From assembly GCF_000526935.1 (NCBI RefSeq), contig NZ_JAHA01000019.1:62001-126000 (forward strand): DNA of 64,000 bases, written 5' to 3'. Below the pieces are notes generated by a model. That model did no database searches, was not told the DNA's origin, and worked only from the letters and a program-made list of their open reading frames with translations. Source of the DNA: Butyrivibrio sp. FCS014 (lineage in GTDB: Bacteria > Bacillota > Clostridia > Lachnospirales > Lachnospiraceae). The stretch's first letter is position 1, and every line of letters starts with the position of its first letter. A program made the translations under genes and the position numbers. Positions 35,022 through 42,967 of the stretch are shown here, in pieces.

Positions 35022-38000
35022 CAGTTAGTCAGCTCCTTATCAATCAGGTTAACGCTTACCAGTGTTGAAACACCCTTCTCCTGCATGGTGATACCGTACA
35101 GTCTGTCGGCACTTTCCATGGTTCCTCGGCGGTGTGTGATAACAATAAACTGTGTGTTCTTGAGTTTGTGAAGATATCTTGCGAATCTCACAACGTTGTT
35201 CTCGTCCAGGGCCGCCTCGATCTCGTCCAGAAGACAGAATGGTGAGGGCTTTAAGTTCTGGATTGCAAACAAAAGAGCTATGGCTGTAAGAGCCTTCTCT
35301 CCGCCGGACATCTGCATCATGTTGACAAGTTTCTTTCCCGGAGGCTGAGCGTTGATGATGATTCCGGATTCCAGAATATCCTCGCCCTCGGCAAGCTCCA
35401 GGGTTCCCTTACCGCCGCCGAACATCTCCTTGAATACCTTATCAAACTCTGTATTTATAAGCTTGAACTGCTCCATGAACTGGTTTCTCATGGATTCGTC
35501 AAGATCCTTGATGATCTCCTTGAGCTGCTGCTCAGCCTCAACCAGGTCATCATGCTGGGTCTTCATGAATGTATATCTCTCCATCAGGTTCTTGTAGTCC
35601 TCGATGGCGTTTACATTTACGTCTCCCAGTTTTCTGATGGCATCCTTGAGCTGAGATGTCTCTTTTCTCATGGAAGGAACATCCGTCATCTCCTCATCAC
35701 GAAGCTCTGCGGCATCTGTGAGAGTGATCTCGTATTCGTTCCACATGTAGTTGATCTGGCCCTCGATGGCTTCCTGGCACTTCTCACGTCTGCTTGATAG
35801 ACGTATTACTTCCTTGTCCAGGTCGTTCATCTGCTTGTTCAGTTCCTCGGTCCTGCCAAAGAACTCCTTCTGGGAAACTGTCAGGTTGTTCTTCTGCTGT
35901 TTCTTCTCTTCAAGAGCCTTGGAAGCGTCGGACTGTACATCCACCGATGCCTCGATGGTGAGCCTGATCTCTTCAATATCGTGCTGATACTGGGCAAGAG
36001 CTTTGGCGTTGGTTTCCTTGGAATCAAGGATTTCCTTAAGCGCCTTCTCCTCAGCCGCAATCTCCGCATCAACACGGGTTAAGTTCTGCCTGTGGAACTC
36101 CTGTTTCTGTACCATTTTCTCGTACTGGATATCCCACTTGGCTACGCTCTCGTTCTCTTTCTCTTCAAGCTCGTGAAGGCCGTCCAGTTCTGCCTGGTAT
36201 TTCTCAACCTTCTCCGTGCAGCTCTTCTCAAGATTCTCAGATTCTTCAAGGGACAAAAGAGCTTCCTCCCTCTCGGAAGCTATCTCGGCAAGCCTTGTCT
36301 CGATCTCGTCGTTCTCAGCCTTAAGGTCTGAGTAGCTGCCCTTCTGCTCGTCCTGCCTCTGCTGCTCATTCTCAACATTGATCCTGGCAGTATTCTGGGC
36401 AATGAACTTGCCCTGGAGTTCGGTCCTGAGCTCCTCGGCAAGGGCACGAAGTTCATTCCTCTTCTCCTTGTCCTGCTTTATCTCTTCCTGGAGAGTATCT
36501 ATTGTCTCTTTGTATTTCTTAACATTGCTCTCAAGTTCTTCCATCTCACGACGTCTTCCAAGGAGGTTGGAATTGTTCTTGAAAGCACCACCGCTGATGG
36601 CACCGCCGGGAACAAGAAGTTCTCCCTCGAGGGTTACCATTCTGATGGTATAGTTATATTTCTTAGCGATCTTAACCGCGTTATCAACGTTATCTACGGC
36701 AACGATCCTGCCAAGCATAGCCTTGGCTACAGGCCTGTACTTTGGTTCTGTCTCAACCAGCTCGTCTGCCATACCAAGAACGCCAGGCTCATTCAATGCC
36801 TCTTTTGCCTTGAGTTCAGGCGGATTATCAAGAGACGTAAGGGGAAGGAAAGTTGCTCTTCCTGCCTTGGTCTGCTTGAGGTATGCGATCATCTTCTTGG
36901 CAGTCTCTTCGTTGTCGGTAACGATGTTCTGAATGTTACCGCCAAGAGCCACCTCGATGGCTGTCTCGTACTTATGGGGAGCCTTGATAATGTCTGCAAC
37001 AACACCGATGATGCCCTTGGTGTCATCCTTGCGCTCCATTACCTTCTTGACGCTGCCGCCATATCCCTCGTAGCGCTCGGTAAGGTTGGCCAAAGCTTCA
37101 AGCCTTGACTTCTCCTGCTGATAAAGTTCCTGGCTCTTGCGAAGCTCTGTATCCTTGCGGCCCATACCTTCACGGATAGAGACAACCTCAGCCTCGGTGT
37201 CCTTCATCTTCTTGTTCATCTCGGAGATCTCGGCAGTGATCCTGTCGAACTCATCCCTGAGTTTCTTTAAGGTCTCCTCCTGCCTGGACTCATCGGAGCG
37301 GGCCTTTACCAGCTTGCCGGTAAGTTCTGCCTTTCTGATGTTAACCTGTTCCTTCATGGTATCCAGGGAACTGAGTTTGGACTTTATGGTAGCCCTGGTA
37401 TTCAGGGTCTCGATGATGGTGCTCTTGCACTCCTCAATCTCATTATTGATATTCTCAATCTTTGTAAGGATTGAATTGAGCTCTTTTCTAGCCTCTTCTC
37501 TCTCGGAGGAAAGTTCTGAAGCCTCTTCATCTATCTCTTCCTGCTCGGTGAGATAATTGTCCCTCTCAACCTTCCTGGAAGACAGCTTCTCTTTTTCATC
37601 CTGCTCACGCTTTGTGAAGTGAGCGTCATTCTCAGAAGCGGATTTGATCTTCTCGTTCAGGATTCCGATCTGGCCCTCAAGTTTCTCCTTCTTGACGGAT
37701 GAGTCAGTGATCATGGCCATTGCATCATCGATTTCCTGATCAAGAATCTCTATTTGCTTCTGGATATTCTCGTATTCATCCTTGGTAAGCTCATAATTGG
37801 CTCTTGCCTCCTCCAAAGCTCTTGATGCGATCTCAAGATTCTCGGAAGCCGCCTCCAGCTGTTCCTTCTGGAGTTTGTTCTCAATAAGGAACATGTTCAC
37901 ATCAAGGGTCTTAAGGCGTTCTTTGTGCTTCAGATATTCCTTGGCAACCTCGGACTGTTTCTCCAAAGGTCCTATCTGCTTCTCAAGCTCTGACAGGATA

Positions 38001-38578
38001 TCAGAAAGTCTGGTGAGGTTTATCTTCTCCTCCTCCAGCTTCTTGATAGCAGTATCTTTCCTGGATTTAAACTTAACGATACCTGCGGCCTCGTCAAAGA
38101 GGTTACGTCTGTCCTCGGGCTTACTTGAAAGGATCTGGTCGATCTGGCCCTGTCCGATAATGGAATAGCCCTCTTTACCGATACCTGTGTCCATAAACAG
38201 CTCATTCACATCCTTGAGCCTGCAGGTAGTGCCGTTTATCATATATTCACTCTCTCCGGACCTGTAAAGACGCCTGGAGACAGTTACTTCATCGTAGTCA
38301 ATTTGAAGTGAATGGTCGGAATTATCAAGGGTAATGGCCACAAATGCGTAGCCAAGGGGCTTACGCAGCTCAGTACCCGAGAAAATGACATCCTGCATGG
38401 AACCTCCACGCAACTGTTTGATACGTTGCTCACCAAGAACCCACCTGACGGCGTCGGCAACATTACTCTTGCCCGAGCCGTTAGGTCCTACAATTCCGGT
38501 GATACCGTTGTGAAAATCAAATTTTATCTTATTGGCAAAAGACTTAAAGCCATGGATCTCAATGCTTTTTAAATACAT
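35021..38578 (-). CDS. smc: Chromosome segregation protein SMC
   Basis: 1185 residues, standard for bacterial SMC. The N-terminal head carries Walker A GPNGSGKSN, followed by a long coiled coil (about 165-500), a hinge (about 505-670, GVVADIIKAPHKYETAIEVA ... PGGAISGGAFKNN), a return coiled coil and the C-terminal head with signature MSGGEKALTAIALLF and Walker B PFCLLDEIEAALDE. It loads on DNA with ScpAB and organises and separates chromosomes. The gene is coupled with rnc upstream and ftsY downstream by one-base overlaps. Confidence 0.98.
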   Translation of the reverse strand: MYLKSIEIHGFKSFANKIKFDFHNGITGIVGPNGSGKSNVADAVRWVLGEQRIKQLRGGSMQDVIFSGTELRKPLGYAFVAITLDNSDHSLQIDYDEVTVSRRLYRSGESEYMINGTTCRLKDVNELFMDTGIGKEGYSIIGQGQIDQILSSKPEDRRNLFDEAAGIVKFKSRKDTAIKKLEEEKINLTRLSDILSELEKQIGPLEKQSEVAKEYLKHKERLKTLDVNMFLIENKLQKEQLEAASENLEIASRALEEARANYELTKDEYENIQKQIEILDQEIDDAMAMITDSSVKKEKLEGQIGILNEKIKSASENDAHFTKREQDEKEKLSSRKVERDNYLTEQEEIDEEASELSSEREEARKELNSILTKIENINNEIEECKSTIIETLNTRATIKSKLSSLDTMKEQVNIRKAELTGKLVKARSDESRQEETLKKLRDEFDRITAEISEMNKKMKDTEAEVVSIREGMGRKDTELRKSQELYQQEKSRLEALANLTERYEGYGGSVKKVMERKDDTKGIIGVVADIIKAPHKYETAIEVALGGNIQNIVTDNEETAKKMIAYLKQTKAGRATFLPLTSLDNPPELKAKEALNEPGVLGMADELVETEPKYRPVAKAMLGRIVAVDNVDNAVKIAKKYNYTIRMVTLEGELLVPGGAISGGAFKNNSNLLGRRREMEELESNVKKYKETIDTLQEEIKQDKEKRNELRALAEELRTELQGKFIAQNTARINVENEQQRQDEQKGSYSDLKAENDEIETRLAEIASEREEALLSLEESENLEKSCTEKVEKYQAELDGLHELEEKENESVAKWDIQYEKMVQKQEFHRQNLTRVDAEIAAEEKALKEILDSKETNAKALAQYQHDIEEIRLTIEASVDVQSDASKALEEKKQQKNNLTVSQKEFFGRTEELNKQMNDLDKEVIRLSSRREKCQEAIEGQINYMWNEYEITLTDAAELRDEEMTDVPSMRKETSQLKDAIRKLGDVNVNAIEDYKNLMERYTFMKTQHDDLVEAEQQLKEIIKDLDESMRNQFMEQFKLINTEFDKVFKEMFGGGKGTLELAEGEDILESGIIINAQPPGKKLVNMMQMSGGEKALTAIALLFAIQNLKPSPFCLLDEIEAALDENNVVRFARYLHKLKNTQFIVITHRRGTMESADRLYGITMQEKGVSTLVSVNLIDKELTN

Positions 38579-39273
38579 TACTTCTGATCTTTCAGAGCAA
38601 CAAGCGCCTGATAGGCCGCCTTCTGTTCAGCCGCCTTTTTGGTCTTTCCTGCTCCCTCTCCCAATTTCTTTTCTCCTACAAATACGCGAACCTCAAATAT
38701 TTTATCATGTTCGGGGCCACTTTCGCCACATATTTCATACTTAATATCGCCCAAATTTTCTCCCTGGGCCATTTCCTGCAAAAGAGATTTGCTGTCCACA
38801 AACATCTGCACAGCATCTATATTTGAAAGCACATAGGTGTCGATAAACCGCTTAGACTCCTGAATTCCCCCGTCAAGATAAAGAGCTCCGATAACAGCCT
38901 CCATAACATCGGCTATGATGGACTCCTTGTTCCTTCCGCCGGTGGCCTCCTCGCCCTTTCCAAGCTGAATATAGCTTCTAAGGTCAAGAGCATCCGCATC
39001 ATAGGCAAGCGCAGGCTCGCACACAAGGCTGGCCCTCATCTTGGACATCTCTCCCTCTTTCTTGTCGGGAAAAGACCTGTATAAGAAAGCGCTGGATATC
39101 ATCTCCAGTACTGCATCTCCAAGGAACTCAAGTCTCTCGTAATCAGGGCGTTTGTTGATCTTCTGTTCATTGACAAAAGAGCTGTGGGTAAAAGCCTGGG
39201 TGATGAGCGCCTTGTCCCTGAATGTATAACCTATAATCTGTTCAAATTTACTTATCTGTTCTTCTGTAATCAT
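38578..39273 (-). CDS. rnc: Ribonuclease III
   Basis: 231 residues. The catalytic domain has the signature ERLEFLGDAVLEMI, DKKEGEMSKMR and ADVMEAVIGALYLDGG (metal-binding Asp and Glu); a C-terminal double-stranded RNA-binding domain ends in GEGAGKTKKAAEQKAAYQAL. It cuts double-stranded RNA in rRNA precursors and mRNAs. It heads the chain rnc-smc-ftsY-ilvA-yitT-GH25-araC, 30 bases after the acpP terminator, with AAGGAG before the ATG. Confidence 0.97.
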   Translation of the reverse strand: MITEEQISKFEQIIGYTFRDKALITQAFTHSSFVNEQKINKRPDYERLEFLGDAVLEMISSAFLYRSFPDKKEGEMSKMRASLVCEPALAYDADALDLRSYIQLGKGEEATGGRNKESIIADVMEAVIGALYLDGGIQESKRFIDTYVLSNIDAVQMFVDSKSLLQEMAQGENLGDIKYEICGESGPEHDKIFEVRVFVGEKKLGEGAGKTKKAAEQKAAYQALVALKDQK

Positions 39274-39303
39274 AGTTCTCCTTACACCATGCGGGCGTGT
39301 ACA

Positions 39304-39340
39304 TAAAAAAGATGAGGCAGCCCCTTAAGAACTGCCTCAG
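39304..39340 (-). terminator. Terminator after acpP
   Basis: On the minus strand TGAGGCAG (39332-39339) pairs perfectly with CTGCCTCA (39313-39320), followed after TC by six T. Confidence 0.85.
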
Positions 39341-39364
39341 ATCATTTCAAAGTAAGTCGATAAA

Positions 39365-39601
39365 TTATTTGCCTGAAATAGCGCCCTTAAGGAGTTCAAC
39401 AGCCTCGCCGACTGTCTTGATGTTCTCTGTCTTCTCGGGATCGATCTGTACGTCAAACTCATCCTCAAGTCCCATGATGATCTGGAAAAGATCCAGTGAA
39501 TCTGCACCAAGGTCCTCTGTAAATGTGGTCTCAAGCTTGATCTCTTCAGGATCAACATTAAGTACGTTGGCTATAACTTCTTTCATCTTTTCGAATTCCA
39601 T
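39365..39601 (-). CDS. acpP: Acyl carrier protein
   Basis: 78 residues, acidic, four-helix ACP. The phosphopantetheine Ser is in DLGADSLDLFQ. It carries acyl chains for fatty acid synthesis. ATG at 39601 with GGAG 7 nt upstream is preferred over a start 33 nt earlier inside the plsX end. It is cotranscribed with plsX and followed by a terminator. Confidence 0.97.
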   Translation of the reverse strand: MEFEKMKEVIANVLNVDPEEIKLETTFTEDLGADSLDLFQIIMGLEDEFDVQIDPEKTENIKTVGEAVELLKGAISGK

Positions 39602-39630
39602 ATTATATCTCCGTTCTAAATCTTTTTTAT

Positions 39631-40632
39631 TCAAGAAAGCTTTTCGCTAATCTTCTCACTAATTTTCATTTCTGTAAAGGTCACACATTGCAAAATAGAA
39701 TTCTTGACCTCTATCTCATTGGCACTGCCGTGGGTCTTAACAACAAGGCCCTTAAGTCCCAGCATAGGTGCTCCGCCGTAGGAATCAAGGCTGTATCCTG
39801 CAAGGGTCTTCTTAAGCTGATCCTTGACAAGAAGAGCTCCGATCTTGGTCTTAAGATTGGCCATAAGTCCCTTCTTGATAACGTGTACCAAAGACTTGGC
39901 TACTCCCTCATACATCTTGAGGATAACATTTCCAGTGAAAGCCTCACATACAATGATATCAGCTCCGCCTGCGGGAATATCCCTGGCCTCGACACTTCCG
40001 ATAAAGTTGATGTCGGGACAGTTCTTGAGGAGAGGAAATGCCTCTTTGACCAGAGCATTGCCCTTCTCTTCCTCGGCACCGATATTGACGATTCCCACCG
40101 TGGGGTTCTTCACTCCCATGATGTTCTCCATATATACGGTACCCATCTTGGCGAACTGAACAAGATGGCTGGCTCTTGCATCAACATTGGCTCCGCAGTC
40201 GATAAGAAGCGAATTGCCCTTCTCTGTGGGAATAAGAGGAGCAAGAGGTGCTCTGTCTACGCCCTTAAGCCTTCCTACTATAACCTGACCGCCAACCAGT
40301 GTGGCACCTGTACTGCCTGCAGAAACATAGGCATCGGCCTCACCGTGATTGACCATATACATAGCCTTTACTATAGAAGAGTCCTTCTTCTTACGGATGG
40401 CCATTACCGGAGGCTCAGCCATATCAATGACTTCCGTGGCATCCACAACTTCTATCTTCTCTTTATCGTAATCATATTTGGAAAGTTCACTCTCAACCAC
40501 ATCCTTCTTACCAACAAGGAATACCTTGAGAGAATCACTCTCTTTGATCGAATCCACAGCGCCCTTAACGGTGACAAAGGGTGCGTTATCTCCGCCCATT
40601 GCATCTACGGCAACTCTAACAAGCCCGGACAT
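39631..40632 (-). CDS. plsX: Phosphate acyltransferase PlsX
   Basis: 333 residues: VAVDAMGGDNAP at the N-terminus, TGATLVGGQVIVGRL, LIDCGANVDA and CEAFTGNVILKMYEG are family signatures. It converts acyl-ACP to acyl-phosphate, the substrate of PlsY (encoded at 5049). GGGAGG lies 6 nt before the ATG. Its promoter at 40666-40694 overlaps the rpmF terminator. Confidence 0.97.
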   Translation of the reverse strand: MSGLVRVAVDAMGGDNAPFVTVKGAVDSIKESDSLKVFLVGKKDVVESELSKYDYDKEKIEVVDATEVIDMAEPPVMAIRKKKDSSIVKAMYMVNHGEADAYVSAGSTGATLVGGQVIVGRLKGVDRAPLAPLIPTEKGNSLLIDCGANVDARASHLVQFAKMGTVYMENIMGVKNPTVGIVNIGAEEEKGNALVKEAFPLLKNCPDINFIGSVEARDIPAGGADIIVCEAFTGNVILKMYEGVAKSLVHVIKKGLMANLKTKIGALLVKDQLKKTLAGYSLDSYGGAPMLGLKGLVVKTHGSANEIEVKNSILQCVTFTEMKISEKISEKLS

Positions 40633-40665
40633 TCTTCACCTCCCAAAATAGTCTTAACGATAAAC

Positions 40666-40694
40666 ATCATACTAAAGTAAAATACAAAAATCAA
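40666..40694 (-). promoter_or_regulatory. Promoter of plsX-acpP, overlapping the rpmF terminator
   Basis: On the minus strand TTGATT (40689-40694), a 17-bp spacer and TATGAT (40666-40671). The first bases of the -35 box are the last bases of the terminator stem and the rest is its T tract. Confidence 0.65.
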
Positions 40695-40722
40695 GGCTTT
40701 CCGAACGAATCCGGAAAGCCTT
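40684..40722 (-). terminator. Terminator after rpmF
   Basis: On the minus strand AAGGCTTTCCG (40712-40722) pairs perfectly with CGGAAAGCCTT (40693-40703), an 11-bp stem, followed by GATTTTTG. Confidence 0.85.
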
Positions 40723-40755
40723 AAATTCCTTGAAATATCGCGCTTTTAGCTAAAA

Positions 40756-40938
40756 TTAGTCCTCAACTTTAACAACGCTCTTCTTATTGTAGTAGCCGCA
40801 CTTCTTGCAAGCCATGTGGGGCTGCATAAGAGCACCGCAGTGACTGCACTTAACCAGTGTAGGAGCTGTCATTTTCCAGTTAGCTCTTCTCTGATCTCTG
40901 TGGCCTTTTGATGATTTATTCTTAGGGCAGATTGACAT
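40756..40938 (-). CDS. rpmF: 50S ribosomal protein L32
   Basis: 60 residues. The N-terminus is MSICPKNKSSKGHRDQRRA and the zinc ribbon is CSHCGALMQPHMACKKCGYY with all four Cys, so this is the zinc-binding form. ATG at 40938 is chosen because AAGGAGGTG lies ahead at the normal distance; the longer frame has no ribosome binding site. It precedes plsX, the usual arrangement, and has its own consensus promoter and terminator. Confidence 0.97.
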   Translation of the reverse strand: MSICPKNKSSKGHRDQRRANWKMTAPTLVKCSHCGALMQPHMACKKCGYYNKKSVVKVED

Positions 40939-41023
40939 TACGTAACACCTCCTTACCGTATCCGTATAAGAAACTGCCTTATTTACAGGCAATTATTTAC
41001 GTTTTTCATTTGCATACTTTGAT

Positions 41024-41052
41024 ATTGTACTAACAGAGGCGCATTTTGTCAA
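41024..41052 (-). promoter_or_regulatory. Promoter of rpmF
   Basis: On the minus strand a perfect TTGACA (41047-41052), a 17-bp spacer and TACAAT (41024-41029). The leader of about 80 nt holds a small hairpin (TGCCT/AGGCA near 40975-40995). The tandem repeats begin about 70 bp upstream. Confidence 0.85.
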
Positions 41053-41120
41053 CTATTATTTTTATTGGGGTGAGGTGGTGGGTTTTCCGGGGAATTTTTC
41101 AGAGAGTTTTCCAGTTTTTT

Positions 41121-41320
41121 TCCAGGCATGCGCGTGTTTCTTTTCCCAGGCATGGAGTGTTGCCTTTTTTAGCATGGAGTATCTCTTTTCCCGGGTATGC
41201 GCGTTTCTTTTCCCGGACATGCGCGCTTCTTTTCCCGACATGCGCGTTTCTTTTCCCAGGCATGCGCGTTTCTTTTCCCGAGCATGCGCGTTTCTTTCCC
41301 CGAGCATGAGCGTCTCTTTT
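41121..41320. repeat. 22-bp tandem repeat array
   Basis: About eight contiguous copies of a 22-bp unit, well represented by CATGCGCGTTTCTTTTCCC plus two or three variable bases; one copy is 21 bp and the second is disturbed. Most copies contain or nearly contain the GCATGC palindrome. Frames are open on both strands only because of the repetition. The array lies between the 64-bp array and the rpmF promoter. Confidence 0.93.
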
Positions 41321-41358
41321 CCTGCTTCCGACCCAGCGCAAGCATTTCACGGTATTAG

Positions 41359-41759
41359 TCGGACGATATTCCAACCTTTCATGATCTTTCTCCGACTAAC
41401 ATACCCTCATTCCCCTTCCTAATCGGACGATAGCCCAGCCTGTCATGGGTTCTCTCCGACCAGCATGCCCTCATATCCCTTCTGGGTCGGACGATAACCC
41501 AATCTGTCATGGATTCTCTCCGACCAGCATGCCCTCATATCCCTTCCGGGTCGGACGATAACCCAATCTGTAATGGCTTCACTCCGACTAGCATGCCCTC
41601 ATATCCCTTCCGGGTCGGACGACACCTCAATCTGCCATGATTTTTCTCCGACTAGCATGCCAACGTTTCCCTTCTGGGTCGGACGCTACCTCAATCTGTC
41701 ATGATTTTTCTCCAACTAACATGTCCACGTTTCCCTTCTGGGTCGGACGTCACCCCAAT
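41359..41759. repeat. 64-bp tandem array with TCGGA/TCCGA half-sites every 32 bp
   Basis: TCGGACG starts at 41359, 41423, 41487, 41551, 41615, 41679 and 41743, an exact 64-bp period with no length change. The inverted motif TCCGAC falls exactly midway at 41391, 41455, 41519, 41583 and 41647, and a mutated TCCAAC at 41711. Units differ by scattered substitutions; a GCATGCC block follows most TCCGAC sites. The array lies between the 3' end of the nuclease-like gene and the 22-bp array. Confidence 0.95.
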
Positions 41760-41799
41760 CCCCTAATCCCCTAATCCATCCCCTAATCCCTTAATCCCC
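41752..41799 (-). repeat. G-rich telomere-like tract with G-quadruplex potential
   Basis: On the minus strand this reads as repeats of ATTAGGGG and close variants, giving six runs of three or four G separated by 3-8 bases. It starts one base after the TAG stop of the nuclease-like gene, so it would be at the start of that mRNA's 3' untranslated region. G-quadruplex formation is inferred from the pattern. Confidence 0.75.
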
Positions 41800-41800
41800 A

Positions 41801-42595
41801 CTACCTAAGCAAATAGTCCTCAATAGTACTCTTGTATGTCAGAAAATCAAAACTATTCTCCTCATCCTCAAAGGTCATGATCAGGTTCATGCCCTGAATA
41901 ATTCCCGAAGGGCCATAATTCTTAAGCTTCCAGAAGAAATCATTGTTGCGATACTCCTGGTTTCCCATTTTCCCGAAGTGTTCCCAGTACACAATCTTCC
42001 GGCGCTTAACATTGAGGCAGGTAAAGTCAGGGTAAACAATTGAACCATCCTTCAGTTTCAGCGGAGCTTCATATTTATATGGAATTCCCATCATCTTCAA
42101 ATTATCTGCGATGATCACTTCTGATTTAGAACGTACTTTTTCTCCCTTTGATGTAGTTTGCCCTTTGTCTTCCGGGTATTTAGGGTTTGGCTCATATGGA
42201 ATTGAAAGCCACCTGCTGGCAAAGTCAGCGTCCTCAAGTATGTATGGCTTTACAAGTTGCTGCCTTACCGGGTTTAGATTGTTGTAAGATGCTTTGAGCG
42301 GATCGGATTTGTATTCGTCTATTACTGATTCGATCAGCTTTTGTTTTGTGTAAATGCTCTTTTCAATTATTTCTGCATAGTTCTTTTGTGCAAGTGCCTT
42401 TGCTGTTTGTATTTGATCCTTATGAATATAGATACCGAGTTTTTTCTCCGAGACCTTTCGATGATAGAATTCCGGCTTCGTTGTAGTATGCGAAATACGA
42501 AGGGATCCTTCCGGAGCATTTTCTATATCACGCTCGGCAGATACAAGTAACGTAGCTAAACGCTCACGTTCTCTAAGCAATTCTTCTATTAACAT
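41801..42595 (-). CDS. Uncharacterised protein with PD-(D/E)XK nuclease-like motif
   Basis: About 264 residues. The first 120 are helical and charged (LIEELLRERERLATLLVSAE). The C-terminal half holds a likely PD-(D/E)XK core: SKSEVIIADNLKMMGIPYKYE (Glu), then a strand with IVYPDFTCL (Asp), then KIVYWEHFGKM (Glu with His in the Lys position). Restriction-like and transposon-associated nucleases share this pattern. No methylase, helicase or transposase lies nearby. ATG at 42595 with GGAG 7 nt upstream is chosen; the longer frame has no ribosome binding site. The gene is flanked by repeats on both sides. Confidence 0.7.
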   Translation of the reverse strand: MLIEELLRERERLATLLVSAERDIENAPEGSLRISHTTTKPEFYHRKVSEKKLGIYIHKDQIQTAKALAQKNYAEIIEKSIYTKQKLIESVIDEYKSDPLKASYNNLNPVRQQLVKPYILEDADFASRWLSIPYEPNPKYPEDKGQTTSKGEKVRSKSEVIIADNLKMMGIPYKYEAPLKLKDGSIVYPDFTCLNVKRRKIVYWEHFGKMGNQEYRNNDFFWKLKNYGPSGIIQGMNLIMTFEDEENSFDFLTYKSTIEDYLLR

Positions 42596-42800
42596 ATATT
42601 TCTCCAAAGTGTAAAATATGCGCTTTGAATGCCGCGAACCGGCACGCACTTTTATTGAACGTTCGAGAAAAGAATGTCCGAACAACTGAGAAGTATAAAT
42701 TGAAATGCAAGTGATGTCAAGCAAAATTCCGTTCCTGATAGCGTAAAGCAAAACTCCCGCTCTGTTGCTAAATAGAACGAATACCCCGGCTATTCGTTTC
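42596..42800. other. Non-coding stretch upstream of the nuclease-like gene
   Basis: No convincing gene or consensus promoter. It contains GTTCGAGAAAAGAATGTCCGAAC, an imperfect dyad, and a GCCGCGAACCGGCACGC segment resembling the centre of the neighbouring palindrome, possibly a decayed copy. Confidence 0.35.
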
Positions 42801-42938
42801 TAATCCTTGGTCTGCTTAACTACAAAAAATCTGCCACGGAATGTCTGTCAACCCCAAAGCCGCGAAGCGGTGCGCCTAGCGCAGGGTTTACAGGCATTCC
42901 ATGGCAGATAAAATAACTAACAAGCAGATCAAGGATTA
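42801..42938. repeat. 138-bp nested inverted repeat with two internal mini-hairpins
   Basis: Outer arms at 42801-42817 and 42922-42938 pair with one G-U (TAATCCTTGGTCTGCTT). Inner 26-bp arms at 42829-42854 and 42884-42909 pair with three differences. The centre holds two adjacent perfect hairpins, CCGC-GAA-GCGG (42860-42870) and TGCGC-CTA-GCGCA (42871-42883). On the minus strand six T follow the inner stem, so it can also terminate the ferredoxin transcript. It may be a miniature mobile element or a structured RNA. Confidence 0.85.
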
Positions 42939-42967
42939 TTCTTTCCGCTAATACGAGTGTGTATCAA

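Noticed and set aside
41062..41422. Several short frames on both strands across the 22-bp array
   Set aside because: They arise because the repeat has no stop in most frames. The products are simple Gly-Lys-Arg or Phe-Pro-Ser repeats and there is no ribosome binding site.
41121..41759. CRISPR array
   Set aside because: Units are contiguous and related over their whole length, with no unique spacers between constant repeats, and no cas gene is near.
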